Assembly (NCBI RefSeq): GCF_002355395.1
Contig: NZ_AP017315.1
Coordinates: 2,638,838 to 2,702,837 of the forward strand
Length of the DNA stretch: 64,000 nucleotides
Reading direction: 5' to 3'
DNA from: Microcella alkaliphila
GTDB taxonomy: Bacteria; Actinomycetota; Actinomycetes; Actinomycetales; Microbacteriaceae
The translations under genes were made by a program, and so were the position numbers. Each line of letters opens with the position of its first letter. Positions within the stretch are counted from its first letter, which is position 1. Of the stretch, positions 34,185-45,172 are shown in pieces. The notes under the pieces are model-generated. The model did no database searches, was not told where the DNA came from, and saw only the letters and a program-made list of their open reading frames with translations.

Positions 34185-34349
34185 CTACTGGCCGGACTTC
34201 TCGAGAATGCCGAAGATGCCCGAGAGCAGCAGATAGGCGCCGAACGCGCCGACGACGAGCCAGAGCGCGAGGCGGTTCATCGACACGCCCTGCTTCTTCT
34301 TCTCGTCGTCTCCGGGGAGCTTCAGCTCGTCGTCGCGGTTGAACACCAT
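34185..34349 (-). CDS. 54-aa membrane protein upstream-adjacent to lysS terminus
   Basis: A short minus-strand frame starts ATG at 34,349 and ends TAG at 34,185. The sequence begins MVFNRDDELKLPGDDEKKKQ and continues into one transmembrane helix (LALWLVVGAFGAYLLLSGIF) ending ILEKSGQ. It lies 19 bp downstream of the lysS stop on the same strand, so it is probably co-transcribed with lysS. The charged head and single helix are a coherent small protein, and codon use is typical for the genome. Function unknown. Confidence 0.7.
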   Translation of the reverse strand: MVFNRDDELKLPGDDEKKKQGVSMNRLALWLVVGAFGAYLLLSGIFGILEKSGQ

Positions 34350-34368
34350 GGTGCGAGGCTACCCCTCG

Positions 34369-35910
34369 CTACTTGACGAGCGGGAACAGGATCGTCTCGC
34401 GAATGCCGAGGCCGGTGAGGGCCATCAGCAGGCGGTCGATGCCCATGCCCATGCCGCCAGACGGGGGCATGCCGTGCTCGAGCGCCGTGAGGAAGGCCTC
34501 GTCGAGCTGCATCGCCTCGAGGTCGCCGCCGGCGGCGAGTTTCGCCTGGGCGACGAAACGCTCGCGCTGAATGACCGGGTCGACGAGCTCGGAGTACGCG
34601 GTGGCGAGTTCGAAGCCGCGCACGTAGAGGTCCCACTTCTCGACGACGCCCCTCTTCGAGCGGTGCTCGCGCACGAGCGGGCTCGTGTCGACGGGGAAGT
34701 CCATGACGAAGGTCGGGCGGGTGAGGTCGCCCTTAACGTAGTGCTCCCACAGCTCTTCGACGTACTTGCCGGGCAGCGGGTGGTCGATCTCGATGTCAAC
34801 GGCGTCGGCCATTTTCTTGAGGTCGGCCATCGGGGTTTCGGGGGTCACCTCGATGCCCGCGGCCGCGCTTAGCGACTCGTACATGCTGAGGCGATCCCAC
34901 TCGCCGCCGAGGTCGTACTCGGTGCCGTCGGCCCACGTCACGACGTGCGACCCAGCGACGGCGAGCGCCGCGTTCTGGATCATCTCTTGCGTGAGGTCGG
35001 CCATCTGGTGGTAGTCGCCGTACGCCTGGTACGCCTCGAGCATCGCGAACTCGGGGCTGTGGGTCGAGTCGGCGCCCTCGTTGCGGAAGTTGCGGTTGAT
35101 CTCGAACACCCGCTCGATGCCGCCGACGACGGCGCGCTTCAGGAAGAGCTCGGGCGCGATGCGCAGGAACAGCTCGGTGTCGAACGCGTTCGAGTGCGTC
35201 ACGAACGGGCGAGCTGAGGCGCCTCCGTGCATGGTCTGCAGCATCGGTGTCTCGACCTCGAGGTAGCCGTGGCTGGCGAAGGTCTGCCGCAGGCTCGCCA
35301 CGGCGAGCGCCCGGGCCCGCACGGTCTGGCGGGCCTGCTCGCGCACGATGAGGTCGAGGTAGCGCTGGCGCACGCGCGTCTCTTCGTTCAGTTCTTTGTG
35401 CAGGGTCGGCAGGGGCAGGATCGCCTTCGCCGCGATCGCCCAGCTCGACACCATGATGCTGAGCTCGCCGCGGCGGCTCGTGATCACCTCGCCCTCGACG
35501 AAGACGTGGTCACCGAGGTCGGTGAACTCTTTCCACTGCGCGAGCGACTCGTCGCCGACCTCGGCGAGCGACACCATCACCTGGATGCGGGCGCCGTCAC
35601 CCGACTGCAGCGTGGCGAAGCAGAGCTTGCCGGTGTTGCGGCTGAACACGATGCGTCCGGCGAGCGCCACGCGCTCCCCGGTCTGCACGTCGGCGTCGAG
35701 CTCGGGGAACCGCTCGCGCACGGTGGTGATGCTGTCGGTCACCTCGAGACCGATCGCGTACGGTTCGATGCCGGCCGCGAGCATCCGCTCACGCTTGTCG
35801 AGGCGCACCTGCTTCTGCTCGGCGATCTCCTCGATCGTCGGCTCGTCGCTCGCGTCGGCGGGCGTAGCGCCCGGGCCGGTGGCGGCGTGCGCGGCGGTGT
35901 TCTCGGTCAT
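34369..35910 (-). CDS. lysS: Lysine--tRNA ligase (class II)
   Basis: The 513-aa enzyme charges tRNA-Lys with lysine. It has an OB-fold anticodon-binding domain ([20 protein letters not shown], about residues 82-101) and the class II catalytic core. Motif 2 is [20 protein letters not shown] and motif 3 is [16 protein letters not shown] near the C-terminus. A longer than usual N-terminal extension (about 30 residues, alanine/proline-rich) precedes the normal [13 protein letters not shown] start. An alternative start inside the extension is possible. It is an essential core gene. Confidence 0.96.
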   Translation of the reverse strand: MTENTAAHAATGPGATPADASDEPTIEEIAEQKQVRLDKRERMLAAGIEPYAIGLEVTDSITTVRERFPELDADVQTGERVALAGRIVFSRNTGKLCFATLQSGDGARIQVMVSLAEVGDESLAQWKEFTDLGDHVFVEGEVITSRRGELSIMVSSWAIAAKAILPLPTLHKELNEETRVRQRYLDLIVREQARQTVRARALAVASLRQTFASHGYLEVETPMLQTMHGGASARPFVTHSNAFDTELFLRIAPELFLKRAVVGGIERVFEINRNFRNEGADSTHSPEFAMLEAYQAYGDYHQMADLTQEMIQNAALAVAGSHVVTWADGTEYDLGGEWDRLSMYESLSAAAGIEVTPETPMADLKKMADAVDIEIDHPLPGKYVEELWEHYVKGDLTRPTFVMDFPVDTSPLVREHRSKRGVVEKWDLYVRGFELATAYSELVDPVIQRERFVAQAKLAAGGDLEAMQLDEAFLTALEHGMPPSGGMGMGIDRLLMALTGLGIRETILFPLVK

Positions 35911-36243
35911 GCGTGAGGCTCCTTGGTCAACCGCTCTAGCCTAACGGCGCGCGTTGGCGCCCCAAGCCGACGTCTGCCCGTGGCCGCGGCCCCCCGCGGC
36001 GCCCCGCGCTCCCGCACCGACTCGCCCCGCTCCGCCCCGCGCCGCGCCGCGCCGCGGAGAACCGGAGCCCCTTTTGGTGAATGAGAACCCCCTCACGAGG
36101 GCACGAGTCCACCAAAGGGGCCCCGGAAGGGCGAGCGAGTGGCCACAGGCAAGCGGTCACTGGCGTGCATGGAGGGACGAGCGCTGAAGTGGCGCGAGCG
36201 CGCACACGGAACGCTTCCGCAGGCGGAACGTGTGCCCCCAAAC

Positions 36244-36273
36244 GCGACTACTCCGGTGTAGGACTTCCTACAC
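36244..36273. repeat. Palindromic intergenic repeat, copy 4 (right arm lost)
   Basis: GCGACTACTCCGGTGTAGGA followed by cTTCCTACAC matches the left arm and core of the repeat; the right arm is replaced by GAGCACACGG. Confidence 0.75.
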
Positions 36274-36300
36274 GAGCACACGGGCAGACCGCGGCCTTTC

Positions 36301-36340
36301 GCTACTCCGGTGTAGGACCTCCTACACCGGAGTAGTCGCG
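36301..36340. repeat. Palindromic intergenic repeat, copy 5 (perfect)
   Basis: The most complete copy: CTACTCCGGTGTAGGA and its reverse complement TCCTACACCGGAGTAG are separated by CC, then GTCGCG follows. The stem would be about 16 bp with almost no loop, so DNA cruciform or protein binding is more plausible than an ordinary RNA terminator. Confidence 0.85.
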
Positions 36341-36467
36341 GCGGCCCGTGGAAGAGTCCCAGCAACGTGGGCGGGAGTCACGGCTACCCCGAAAGCCAGC
36401 GCGACGGCGCGAACTGCGCCGCACAGCCGGGCCAGCAACGCGAGTCGCGCCAAAACGGGCGCCCGGA

Positions 36468-37343
36468 TCAGGCGAGCGGGATCAGAGCCGTGTCGATGAG
36501 GCGAGTGTCGCCGACGCGCGCCGCCACGAGCATCCGGGCGGCGCCGCGGTGGTCATCGGGAACCAGATCGAACGTGGCCGGGTCGACGACGGCAACGTAG
36601 TCGACGTCGACCTCGGGGCGCCCGGCGAGCGCAGACTGGGCCGCCGCGAGCGCCGCGTCGATGCCGCGGTCGGCCGCCGACTGCGCCGCCTCGATCGCCG
36701 CCGGGATCGCCCGCGCGGCCCGCCGGTGACGCTCGTCCAGGTAGGCGTTGCGACTCGACAGAGCGAGTCCGTCGTGGTCGCGCACCGTGTCAACCACCTC
36801 GACGCGGGTGTCGATGTCGAGGTCGCGCACCATGCGGGTGACGAGGAACACCTGCTGCGCATCCTTCTCGCCAAAAAGAACAACGTGCGGGGTGACGATG
36901 CCGAGCAGCTTCGCGACGACGGTGAGCACGCCGTCGAAGTGCCCGGGGCGCGCGGCCCCCTCGTAGCGGCGGCCGATCTCGCCGGCGGTCACCCGCGTCA
37001 GGGCCGCGCCCGTCGGATACATCTCGTCGGCGTGGGGCGCGAAGACGGCGTCGACTCCATGCCCGACGAGCAGCGCCCGGTCGGCGTCGAGGCTGCGCGG
37101 ATAGCGCTCGAAATCTTCGCTCGGACCGAACTGCAGGGGGTTCACGAACACCGACACGACGACGCGGTCGGCGAGCGCGGCCGCCCGGTCGACGAGCGCG
37201 AGGTGCCCGGCGTGCAGCGACCCCATGGTCGGCACGAGGGCGACCGTTTCACCGGATGCTCGCCACGCCTCGACGGCCGAGCGAACGCCCGCGACGGTGT
37301 CGATCACGACGGGTGGCGCGGCAGAAACATCGTCGTGGCTCAC
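36468..37343 (-). CDS. panC: Pantoate--beta-alanine ligase
   Basis: The 291-aa enzyme joins pantoate and beta-alanine with ATP to make pantothenate. The HIGH-type nucleotide motif is VPTMGSLHAGHLALVDRAA (about residue 37 onward). VFVNPLQFGPSEDFERYPR, VVLFGEKDAQQVFLV and the KMS-like LALSSRNAYLDERHR follow in the usual order. Its GTG start overlaps the stop of the DUF2520 protein gene (GTGA), so the two are co-translated. In this lineage panC, the Rossmann/DUF2520 gene and PH-domain genes commonly cluster. Length is normal. No panB or panD is in the window. Confidence 0.96.
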   Translation of the reverse strand: MSHDDVSAAPPVVIDTVAGVRSAVEAWRASGETVALVPTMGSLHAGHLALVDRAAALADRVVVSVFVNPLQFGPSEDFERYPRSLDADRALLVGHGVDAVFAPHADEMYPTGAALTRVTAGEIGRRYEGAARPGHFDGVLTVVAKLLGIVTPHVVLFGEKDAQQVFLVTRMVRDLDIDTRVEVVDTVRDHDGLALSSRNAYLDERHRRAARAIPAAIEAAQSAADRGIDAALAAAQSALAGRPEVDVDYVAVVDPATFDLVPDDHRGAARMLVAARVGDTRLIDTALIPLA

Positions 37344-38086
37344 GGTGACCCATTGTGGCCGCTGTCGTCCTCCGGCACGAATCGTTCGGGCTCGATACGC
37401 ACGCCGCTCGCCTCGCGCAGCGCATTCTCGACGGCGGAGCGCACGACCGCGCTGAGCACTCGGCCGGGCTCTTCGACGCCGATGGCGCGCAAGCCGTCGA
37501 CGGCCTGGTCGACGACGGCGCGCGAAAACTGCGAGGCGGCCGCGATCGCGTCGGCGTACGCGGGCCGGTCGGCCTCGTCGACCACGATCGGCTCAGCGCC
37601 CATCTCGACGACGAGCGCCTGGGCGATGGGCAGCACGGGCGCGGGCGCGGTGACGGCACACCACGCCTCGCGCAGCCGCACGAGATCTATGGATGTTCCG
37701 GTGAAGTCGAGCGCCGGATGCACCGCCAGCGGAATCGCCCCCGCCGCCCGCGCCGGGTCGAGCACGCCCACCCCGTGCCCGGGGGCCGTGTGCAACACCA
37801 ACTGGCCGGGCTGCCACGCTCCGGCCGCGGCCAGCCCGTGGATAAGGCCGGGCAGCTCCCCGTCGGGCACGGCCAGCACGACAAGTTCGCTGCGCTCGAC
37901 GATGTCGGGCACGGCGGCGATGACGGCACCCGGCAGCAGGCCGTCGACGCGGTCGCGTTCGTCGTCGCCGACCGCGGAGACGCCGACGATCGCGTGGCCG
38001 GCGCCGGCGAGGGCGGCGCCGAGCACGGGGCCGACCCGGCCCGCGCCGACGATGCCGACGCCGAGGCGTCCATCGCGTGCGGTCAC
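37340..38086 (-). CDS. Rossmann-like and DUF2520 domain protein
   Basis: The 248-aa product has an N-terminal dinucleotide-binding fold (LGVGIVGAGRVGPVLGAALA at residues 8-27) and a C-terminal all-helical DUF2520 domain (FTGTSIDLVRLREAWCAVTA, then YADAIAAASQFSRAVVDQAV). This arrangement resembles ProC and ketopantoate reductase. Because it overlaps panC, it may supply pantoate by reducing ketopantoate, but this is inference. It overlaps the PH-domain gene upstream and panC downstream by four bases each. Confidence 0.85.
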   Translation of the reverse strand: MTARDGRLGVGIVGAGRVGPVLGAALAGAGHAIVGVSAVGDDERDRVDGLLPGAVIAAVPDIVERSELVVLAVPDGELPGLIHGLAAAGAWQPGQLVLHTAPGHGVGVLDPARAAGAIPLAVHPALDFTGTSIDLVRLREAWCAVTAPAPVLPIAQALVVEMGAEPIVVDEADRPAYADAIAAASQFSRAVVDQAVDGLRAIGVEEPGRVLSAVVRSAVENALREASGVRIEPERFVPEDDSGHNGSP

Positions 38087-39717
38087 GGCGCGCTCTCCGG
38101 CGCCGAGGGCTCCTCCGCGGGGGTCTCACCCCAGCGGTGGCTGGTGTCGCGCTCGGCGGCGGCAATCGCGCGCCCGCTCACATGCTCGAAGAAGCTCACC
38201 GCGTGTTCGCGGTCGAGGGCACCGAGGTTCGCGACGATCGGCCCGGCGACCGTGTGCACCTGAATTGATCCGAGGCGCAGCGCTCGCTCGATCGGCCCCT
38301 GGGTGACCGCCGCCGACTGGATGCGCGGGTACGGCACGAGCGTCAGCGACCGCCAGACCGCTCCCGCCCGCAGCATGACCAGTTCCGGGGTGAGTGCGGT
38401 CGCGTTGCGCTTCACCGAGAACCACCGCAGCGGCCGCGCTCGGCGCGGCGACGGCACGAAGCCTCCCTCGTCGCCCGAGCCGGTCAGCCCCAGGTCGATC
38501 ATCGGCATCGAGTCGTCGGTGACCCCGACGGGCAGCAACAGGCGCAGCACGGTGCGCACGTCGTCGGCGTTGCCGACGGGCAGGATCGTCGTCTGCGCTT
38601 GGCCTCCAGCACCCTGCGCCGACGAGCGGGAGGCGCGGTTCACGGCGATTTGCCACCAGCCGAATGGCCGCCACAGCAGCGGCTGGCTCACCTTGACCGA
38701 GTGAATGCGCCCCGGCGGGAGCGTCTCGTTCGACGTCGAGAGCAGGCCGAAGCCGACGCGCACCCCTTCGGGGGTGGCGGCGATCGAGTAGCGCAGCGAG
38801 CGCGTGATGCGGCTGATCAGGAACCCGCCGATACCGATCAGGGCGGGGATGAACCCGGCGATCAGGGCGATCTCGCCCGTGAGCGTGATGCCCGTGATGA
38901 GGCCGGCGGTCAGCAGCACGAAGACAATGGCGGGCCCACCCAGCACGGTGGAGCCGATGAGCCGGCCCGGATCCATGTGGACGACCGACTCCGGCTCGGC
39001 GAGGCTCGGGTCGAGTTCGGGCGCCAGGAACTCGCCCACCCGCTTGTCGATCACCCCGGAGGCAAGGGTCAGCGAGGTGCCGGGCGGCACCTCCACGGAG
39101 TCGACGGCGCCGGGGGCGGCCTCGGCCGACGGCGCCCCGCTTCCCGCCGCGTCCCGCCGCGCGCCGGAGGCGAGCAGCAGGATGTCGCGACGCAGCGCAT
39201 CCGCCTGCGCGCCCGTCAGATACTGCAGCGGAACGTTCGCGTCGTTGCCGGCGACCGAGATCTCCAGCTTCGCGGCTCCGAACAGGCGCGGGATGAACGG
39301 GCGAACGATGTTGATGCCCTGAATGCGATCGAGGCGCCCTTTTCGGTTCGTGCGGAAGAGGATGCCCGAACGCACCTCGACGACCTGGTCGGTGATGCGA
39401 AACGTGTGGAATCGCCACGACAGCCAGAAGCCGGCGATGATCAGCAGCAGCAGGCCGAGCAGCGCCGCGGCGGCCTGCAGGATCAGGTTCTCGGCGATGA
39501 TGTACTCGAACAGTGGGTCTTCTGGGGTGAACTCTCCGCCGCCCGGGATGAACGCCTCGATCAGCCGCTCGCGGAAGTTCGCAACGATCACGCCGACGAT
39601 GATGAGGAGGGTCAACCCGCCGCGGAACAGCGGCGTCGCACGGTGCAGTCGGTGCCACTCCCCGTCGGTGAAGTCGGTCGCGGTGGCCGCCTTCGCGCGC
39701 GAGAGCTCGTCGCTCAC
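38083..39717 (-). CDS. Membrane protein with bacterial PH domains (YdbT-like)
   Basis: This 544-aa membrane protein contains several hydrophobic segments (residues 31-48, 75-97, 255-300) alternating with two or three bacterial pleckstrin-homology (bPH2) domains. Typical PH stretches are FRITDQVVEVRSGILFRTN, where an ARP-like QGINIV follows, and YSIAATPEGVRVGFGLLSTS with PPGRIHSVKV. Such YdbT/YdbS pairs are common in Gram-positive bacteria and are linked to membrane stress and bacteriocin resistance in Bacillus. The GTG start overlaps the next PH-protein gene, and its stop overlaps the DUF2520 gene start, so the chain is one operon. Confidence 0.85.
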   Translation of the reverse strand: MSDELSRAKAATATDFTDGEWHRLHRATPLFRGGLTLLIIVGVIVANFRERLIEAFIPGGGEFTPEDPLFEYIIAENLILQAAAALLGLLLLIIAGFWLSWRFHTFRITDQVVEVRSGILFRTNRKGRLDRIQGINIVRPFIPRLFGAAKLEISVAGNDANVPLQYLTGAQADALRRDILLLASGARRDAAGSGAPSAEAAPGAVDSVEVPPGTSLTLASGVIDKRVGEFLAPELDPSLAEPESVVHMDPGRLIGSTVLGGPAIVFVLLTAGLITGITLTGEIALIAGFIPALIGIGGFLISRITRSLRYSIAATPEGVRVGFGLLSTSNETLPPGRIHSVKVSQPLLWRPFGWWQIAVNRASRSSAQGAGGQAQTTILPVGNADDVRTVLRLLLPVGVTDDSMPMIDLGLTGSGDEGGFVPSPRRARPLRWFSVKRNATALTPELVMLRAGAVWRSLTLVPYPRIQSAAVTQGPIERALRLGSIQVHTVAGPIVANLGALDREHAVSFFEHVSGRAIAAAERDTSHRWGETPAEEPSAPESAP

Positions 39718-40256
39718 AGGCCCGCCCGGCGGGTTTCGGCGACCGCGACGAGGTGGTCGCGCAACTGCTCGGCGCGCTCGAGCGGCAGACCGGGAATGAG
39801 CACACCGCTGGAGGCTGCGGCGGTGACGAACTTCAGCTCAGCGAGCCCCAGCAGGCGGGCGACGGGGCCGCGGCTGATGTCGACGAGCTGCATCCGCCCG
39901 TAGGGCACGGCGACGAAGCGCTGGAAGAGGATGCCGCGCCGGAATAGCAGGTCGTCGTCGCGCAGCGCGTATCCGATCGCCCGCACTCGGCGGGGCGTGA
40001 AGGCGATCACGAGCAGGAAGATGGTGCCGAGCACGACCGGAAGGATCCAGCCGAACGACCAGCCGATCCACATGGGGGTGAACGACGCGACGGTCATGAT
40101 TCCGCCGAAGATCAGCCAGCCGACGATGTCGACCACGATGTATTTGGGCGACACGCGCTGCCACTCGCCGGGCTCGACGGGCAACTCGATTCGGGCGGGG
40201 GTCGGCGTCTCGAGAGCGGGGTTCGGCGTCTCGCTCACGGGTGTCGGGTCGGTCAC
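39714..40256 (-). CDS. Small bacterial PH-domain membrane protein (YdbS-like)
   Basis: This 180-aa protein has two transmembrane helices (VVDIVGWLIFGGIMTVASFT and GWILPVVLGTIFLLVIAF) followed by one bPH2 domain. The PH core is IGYALRDDDLLFRRGILFQR with VPYGRMQLVDISRGPVARLL, the classic YdbS pattern. GTG 40,256 was chosen because GGGGGA precedes it by 7 nt; a further upstream ATG would overlap the DUF3180 gene by 38 bp. The stop overlaps the YdbT-like start. The two PH proteins probably form a complex in the membrane. Confidence 0.82.
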   Translation of the reverse strand: MTDPTPVSETPNPALETPTPARIELPVEPGEWQRVSPKYIVVDIVGWLIFGGIMTVASFTPMWIGWSFGWILPVVLGTIFLLVIAFTPRRVRAIGYALRDDDLLFRRGILFQRFVAVPYGRMQLVDISRGPVARLLGLAELKFVTAAASSGVLIPGLPLERAEQLRDHLVAVAETRRAGL

Positions 40257-40269
40257 GCGAATGTCCCCC

Positions 40270-40737
40270 TCAGCCGGCCGCGGGTGCCGCGTCGGCGTCG
40301 TCGTCATCGGAGGGCGGCGGCACCGAGCAGAAGTGCTCAGCGACGAGCGCGCACGCGAGCAGCACGGCCGCGCCCACGAAGGCCGCCCCCGTGGTCAGCG
40401 CCGAGCCTACCGGCACGACCGTGCGACTGAGCAGATAGATCAGGATGCCCGCACAAGCGCCGGCCAGCAGCGCCCCTCCCAGCGCGCTCGCCTTCGCGAG
40501 CACCACGATGCGGGTCGCGTAGAACGGGTCGATGCGCCGCTCGCCGGCCGCCGCGCGGCGCACCGGCCAGGCTCCGGCGAGTAGGGCGGCCGCGATCAGC
40601 ACGAGGGCGATCGCGAGCGACACCGGCGGCACGAATACGGGGCGGCCCTGGCCGGCGAGCAGGGTGTCGGCGGCGAAACCGACGATCGCGCCTGCGATCG
40701 CGAGCGCGAGCAGCGGGCCGGGTGCGGTGCGCGTCAC
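40270..40737 (-). CDS. DUF3180 family membrane protein
   Basis: The 155-aa protein has four hydrophobic helices (residues 8-26, 36-55, 82-105, 115-135) and matches the DUF3180 pattern of actinobacteria in length and placement after folK. The N-terminus is TRTAPGPLLALAIAGAIVGF, and PFYATRIVVLAKASALGGAL is the conserved middle block. The tail is an acidic, alanine-rich stretch (SDDDDADAAPAAG). The GTG start overlaps the folB-folK stop by four bases. The function is unknown; co-occurrence with folate and PH genes is a lineage feature rather than proof of a shared role. Confidence 0.85.
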   Translation of the reverse strand: MTRTAPGPLLALAIAGAIVGFAADTLLAGQGRPVFVPPVSLAIALVLIAAALLAGAWPVRRAAAGERRIDPFYATRIVVLAKASALGGALLAGACAGILIYLLSRTVVPVGSALTTGAAFVGAAVLLACALVAEHFCSVPPPSDDDDADAAPAAG

Positions 40738-41633
40738 GGCGCGCCCCCTGAGGCGTCCGCGGCAGCCGCGTCGCGGGCGGATGCGCGCAGCGCGGCGAGC
40801 AGGTCGGCGACGCGTCCGCGAGTGGTGAGGCGAGCATCCGGGTCGATGTCGAGCCAGGGGGCGAGCACGAAGTCGCGCTCGTGCGCGCGGGGGTGCGGCA
40901 GCGTGAGGCGGGCGTCGTCGCGAACCACCTCGCCGTACTGGATCAGGTCGAGGTCGAGGGTGCGGTCGGCCCAGCGGGCGACGTGGGCGCCGCGGTCGCG
41001 CCCGTGCTCGCGTTCGATGCGCAGCAAGTGGTGCAGCAGGTGCGTGGGGGCGAGTGCCGTGTCGATGAGAGCGACGCCGTTCAGGTAGCCGGGCTTCGAC
41101 GGGTCGGGGCCGGCGGGCGTGAGCGCGACCGAGTCGTGCCAGCGCGAGTGGGCGACCATGCGTGTGGCGGGCAGGGCGGAGAGGGCACGGATCGCATCGT
41201 CGAGCGCGGCGGTTCGATCGCCGAGGTTCGCCCCGAGGGCGATCACGGCACGCACGGGCTCGGCGTCGCGCGTGACCGTGACGGCGACGTCGCCGAAGGG
41301 CACCGCGATGGGAGCCTCGGGCTTGTGCACCGTAACAGTCGCGCGGTGCACGCCGTCGCGGGCGAGGCAGACGGCGGCGAGGCGGTCGGCGAGCGTCTCG
41401 ATGAGGTCGACGGGGTCGCGCTCGATTGCGGCGACCAGGTCGTCGGCGAGCTCGCCGTAGTGCACGGTGTCGGCGACGTCGTCGCTGGCCGCGGCCGGAG
41501 CCAGGTCGAGGTGCAGCGCGACGTCGACGACGAAGCGCTGGCCGTCGCGCCGCTCGTCGGCATAGACGCCGTGGAAACCCGTGGCCGTCACGCCCGTCAG
41601 GGTGATGGTGTCGGGGCTCGGGTCGCCGGTCAC
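40734..41633 (-). CDS. folK: Bifunctional dihydroneopterin aldolase / HPPK (FolB-FolK fusion)
   Basis: The 299-aa fusion catalyses two consecutive folate steps. The N-terminal FolB domain (residues 1-120) cleaves dihydroneopterin: TITLTGVTATGFHGVYADER, DTVHYGELADDLVAAIE, DLIETLADRLAAV and the TVHKPEAPIAVPF end. The C-terminal FolK domain (from about 125) pyrophosphorylates hydroxymethyl-dihydropterin: VRAVIALGANLGDRTAALDD, and RWADRTLDLDLIQYGE with the metal-binding DLDL. PHPRAHERDFVLAPWLDID closes it. The start is GTG overlapping folP. Fusion of these domains is common in Actinobacteria. Confidence 0.93.
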   Translation of the reverse strand: MTGDPSPDTITLTGVTATGFHGVYADERRDGQRFVVDVALHLDLAPAAASDDVADTVHYGELADDLVAAIERDPVDLIETLADRLAAVCLARDGVHRATVTVHKPEAPIAVPFGDVAVTVTRDAEPVRAVIALGANLGDRTAALDDAIRALSALPATRMVAHSRWHDSVALTPAGPDPSKPGYLNGVALIDTALAPTHLLHHLLRIEREHGRDRGAHVARWADRTLDLDLIQYGEVVRDDARLTLPHPRAHERDFVLAPWLDIDPDARLTTRGRVADLLAALRASARDAAAADASGGAP

Positions 41634-42472
41634 GAGGCACTCCCGCGCCAGGCCCGCCAGGCGGCGAGCGCCTGCGCGTTCGCGGTGACGTTGTGCACGC
41701 GCACGGCGGCGACGCCCGCGTCGGCGCACATCACGCTGACGGCGGCGGTCGCTACATCGCGGTCGACGGGCTGCTGGGTGCTCGGCAGCAGCGCGCCGAG
41801 GAAGCGCTTGCGCGAGGCCCCCACCAGCACCGGGTGCCCGAGCGAGCGCAGCATGGCGAGCCCGCGCAGCAGCTGCCAGTTGTGGTCGGGTCCCTTCGCG
41901 AACCCGATGCCCGGGTCGAGCCACAGCCTTTCGGGCGCGATTCCGGCACCGAGCAGCGCGTCGCGGCGGGCCCGCAGCTCGGCCGTCACGTCAGCGAGGA
42001 CGTTCGCGTAGTCGCTGACCTGGTCCCAGCGGTGCGAGTGGCCGCGCCAGTGCATGGCGACGTAGTCGGCGTCGAGCCCAGCGACCGTCGTCGCCATGGC
42101 CGGGTCGGCGAGCCCGCCCGAGACGTCGTTGACGATGCGCGCGCCCGCCTCGACGGCGGCCGCGGCGGTCGACGCGTTCATCGTGTCGATCGAGACCGGG
42201 ATGCTCGCGGCGGCGAGTGCGCGGATCACCGGCAGCACGCGCCCCTGCTCGACCTCGGGGCTGACGCGCTCGGCTCCGGGGCGGGTCGACTCGCCTCCCA
42301 CGTCGATGACGCTCGCCCCGTCGGCGACCATGCGCTGGGCGTGCCGGAGGGCAACCTGCGGGTTCACGAAGCGGCCGCCGTCGCTGAACGAGTCGGGGGT
42401 GACGTTCAGGATGCCCCAGATCGCGGGGCCGGCGGGCGCGGGGCCGGCGGGCGTGCTGCTCGCCTCCGTCAC
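41630..42472 (-). CDS. folP: Dihydropteroate synthase
   Basis: The 280-aa TIM-barrel enzyme condenses hydroxymethyl-dihydropterin pyrophosphate with p-aminobenzoate; it is the sulfonamide target. Conserved segments in order are IWGILNVTPDSFSDGGRFVN, VIDVGGESTRPGAERVS, IPVSIDTMNA, ARIVNDVSGGLADPAM, APERLWLDPGIGFAKGPDHN and VGASRKRFLGALL. The start is the GTG overlapping folE, which omits an upstream extension that lies in folE. The stop overlaps folB-folK. The N-terminal alanine/proline-rich residues 5-17 are unconserved. Co-translation gives balanced folate enzymes. Confidence 0.96.
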   Translation of the reverse strand: MTEASSTPAGPAPAGPAIWGILNVTPDSFSDGGRFVNPQVALRHAQRMVADGASVIDVGGESTRPGAERVSPEVEQGRVLPVIRALAAASIPVSIDTMNASTAAAAVEAGARIVNDVSGGLADPAMATTVAGLDADYVAMHWRGHSHRWDQVSDYANVLADVTAELRARRDALLGAGIAPERLWLDPGIGFAKGPDHNWQLLRGLAMLRSLGHPVLVGASRKRFLGALLPSTQQPVDRDVATAAVSVMCADAGVAAVRVHNVTANAQALAAWRAWRGSAS

Positions 42473-43053
42473 GCGGCACCCCGGCCGATGAGCGCCATGA
42501 CGGCGGCCTGCTGGTCGGGGGCCGCCAAGGTGCCGCGGGCCGCGACCGTCACGGTCGAGGAGTCGGCGTAGCGAACGCCGCGGGCGGCGACGCAGCCGTG
42601 ACGGGCATCCACGACGACGAGAACGCCGTGCGGGCGCACGGCGGCGTCGAGCGCGGCCGCGACGTCTTCGCCGAGCCGCTCCTGCAGCTGCGGCCGCGCC
42701 GACACGATTTCGATCAGCGCCGGGATGCGGCCGAGGCCGATGATGCGCTCGTCGGGCACGTAGGCGACGTGGGCTATGCCGGTGAAGGGCAGCAGGTGGT
42801 GCTCGCACATCGAGCGCAGAGCGATGTCACGCAGAACGACCAGCTCACCGCGCTCGCCCGGGTCAGTCGCCATCTCGGCCGAGTCTTCGAGCATCGGCAC
42901 GGGGTCGACGCCGACGCCGGCGAAGAAGTCGGCGTAGCTGGCGGCCACGCGCTGCGGGGTCGTGGCGAGGCCCGGGCGGGCCGGGTCGTCACCGATCGCG
43001 GCGATGATCTCGGCCACCGCCGCCTCGATGCGCGCGGTGTCGATCGGGCTCAT
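42469..43053 (-). CDS. folE: GTP cyclohydrolase I
   Basis: The 194-aa enzyme converts GTP to 7,8-dihydroneopterin triphosphate, the first pterin step. Zinc ligands are in SMCEHHLLPFTGIAHVAYVP and DARHGCVAARGVR. Other blocks are GLATTPQRVAASYADFFAGV and VDPVPMLEDSAEM. The segment IIGLGRIPALIEIVSARPQL deviates from the usual GLSK..R pattern, which is a mild oddity. The start ATG at 43,053 is 6 bp from the ftsH stop, so ftsH, folE, folP, folB-folK run as one unit. Confidence 0.96.
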   Translation of the reverse strand: MSPIDTARIEAAVAEIIAAIGDDPARPGLATTPQRVAASYADFFAGVGVDPVPMLEDSAEMATDPGERGELVVLRDIALRSMCEHHLLPFTGIAHVAYVPDERIIGLGRIPALIEIVSARPQLQERLGEDVAAALDAAVRPHGVLVVVDARHGCVAARGVRYADSSTVTVAARGTLAAPDQQAAVMALIGRGAA

Positions 43054-43059
43054 GGGTGT

Positions 43060-45090
<2,031 letters not shown>

Positions 45091-45172
45091 GATCCCTTGA
45101 GGCTACCTTTTGCTGTGCTGGTGCCCGCTGGATGTTCGCCGGAGGCGCACCGAGAGCCGGAAGGCCGCCGGG

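Larger units (their letters stand above)
35911..36467. other. 557-bp intergenic region with hairpin and palindromic repeats
   Basis: No gene is supported. The region holds a long imperfect hairpin pairing GCCCCTTTTGGTG (about 36,067) with CACCAAAGGGGC (about 36,110) around a 30-nt loop. It also has two copies of the palindromic repeat (36,244-36,273 and 36,301-36,340). The lysS promoter must lie at its left end. Runs of CCGCGCC repeats at 35,990-36,060 are low complexity. Confidence 0.55.

Noticed and set aside
36067..36121. Large hairpin downstream of the panC region considered as a riboswitch
   Set aside because: The stem is imperfect with a long loop, and no conserved riboswitch core is visible.
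38126..39805. 559-codon minus-strand frame overlapping the PH-domain gene
   Set aside because: It is arginine/alanine-rich low-complexity translation in the wrong frame; the neighbouring frame has clear PH domains and couples with adjacent genes.
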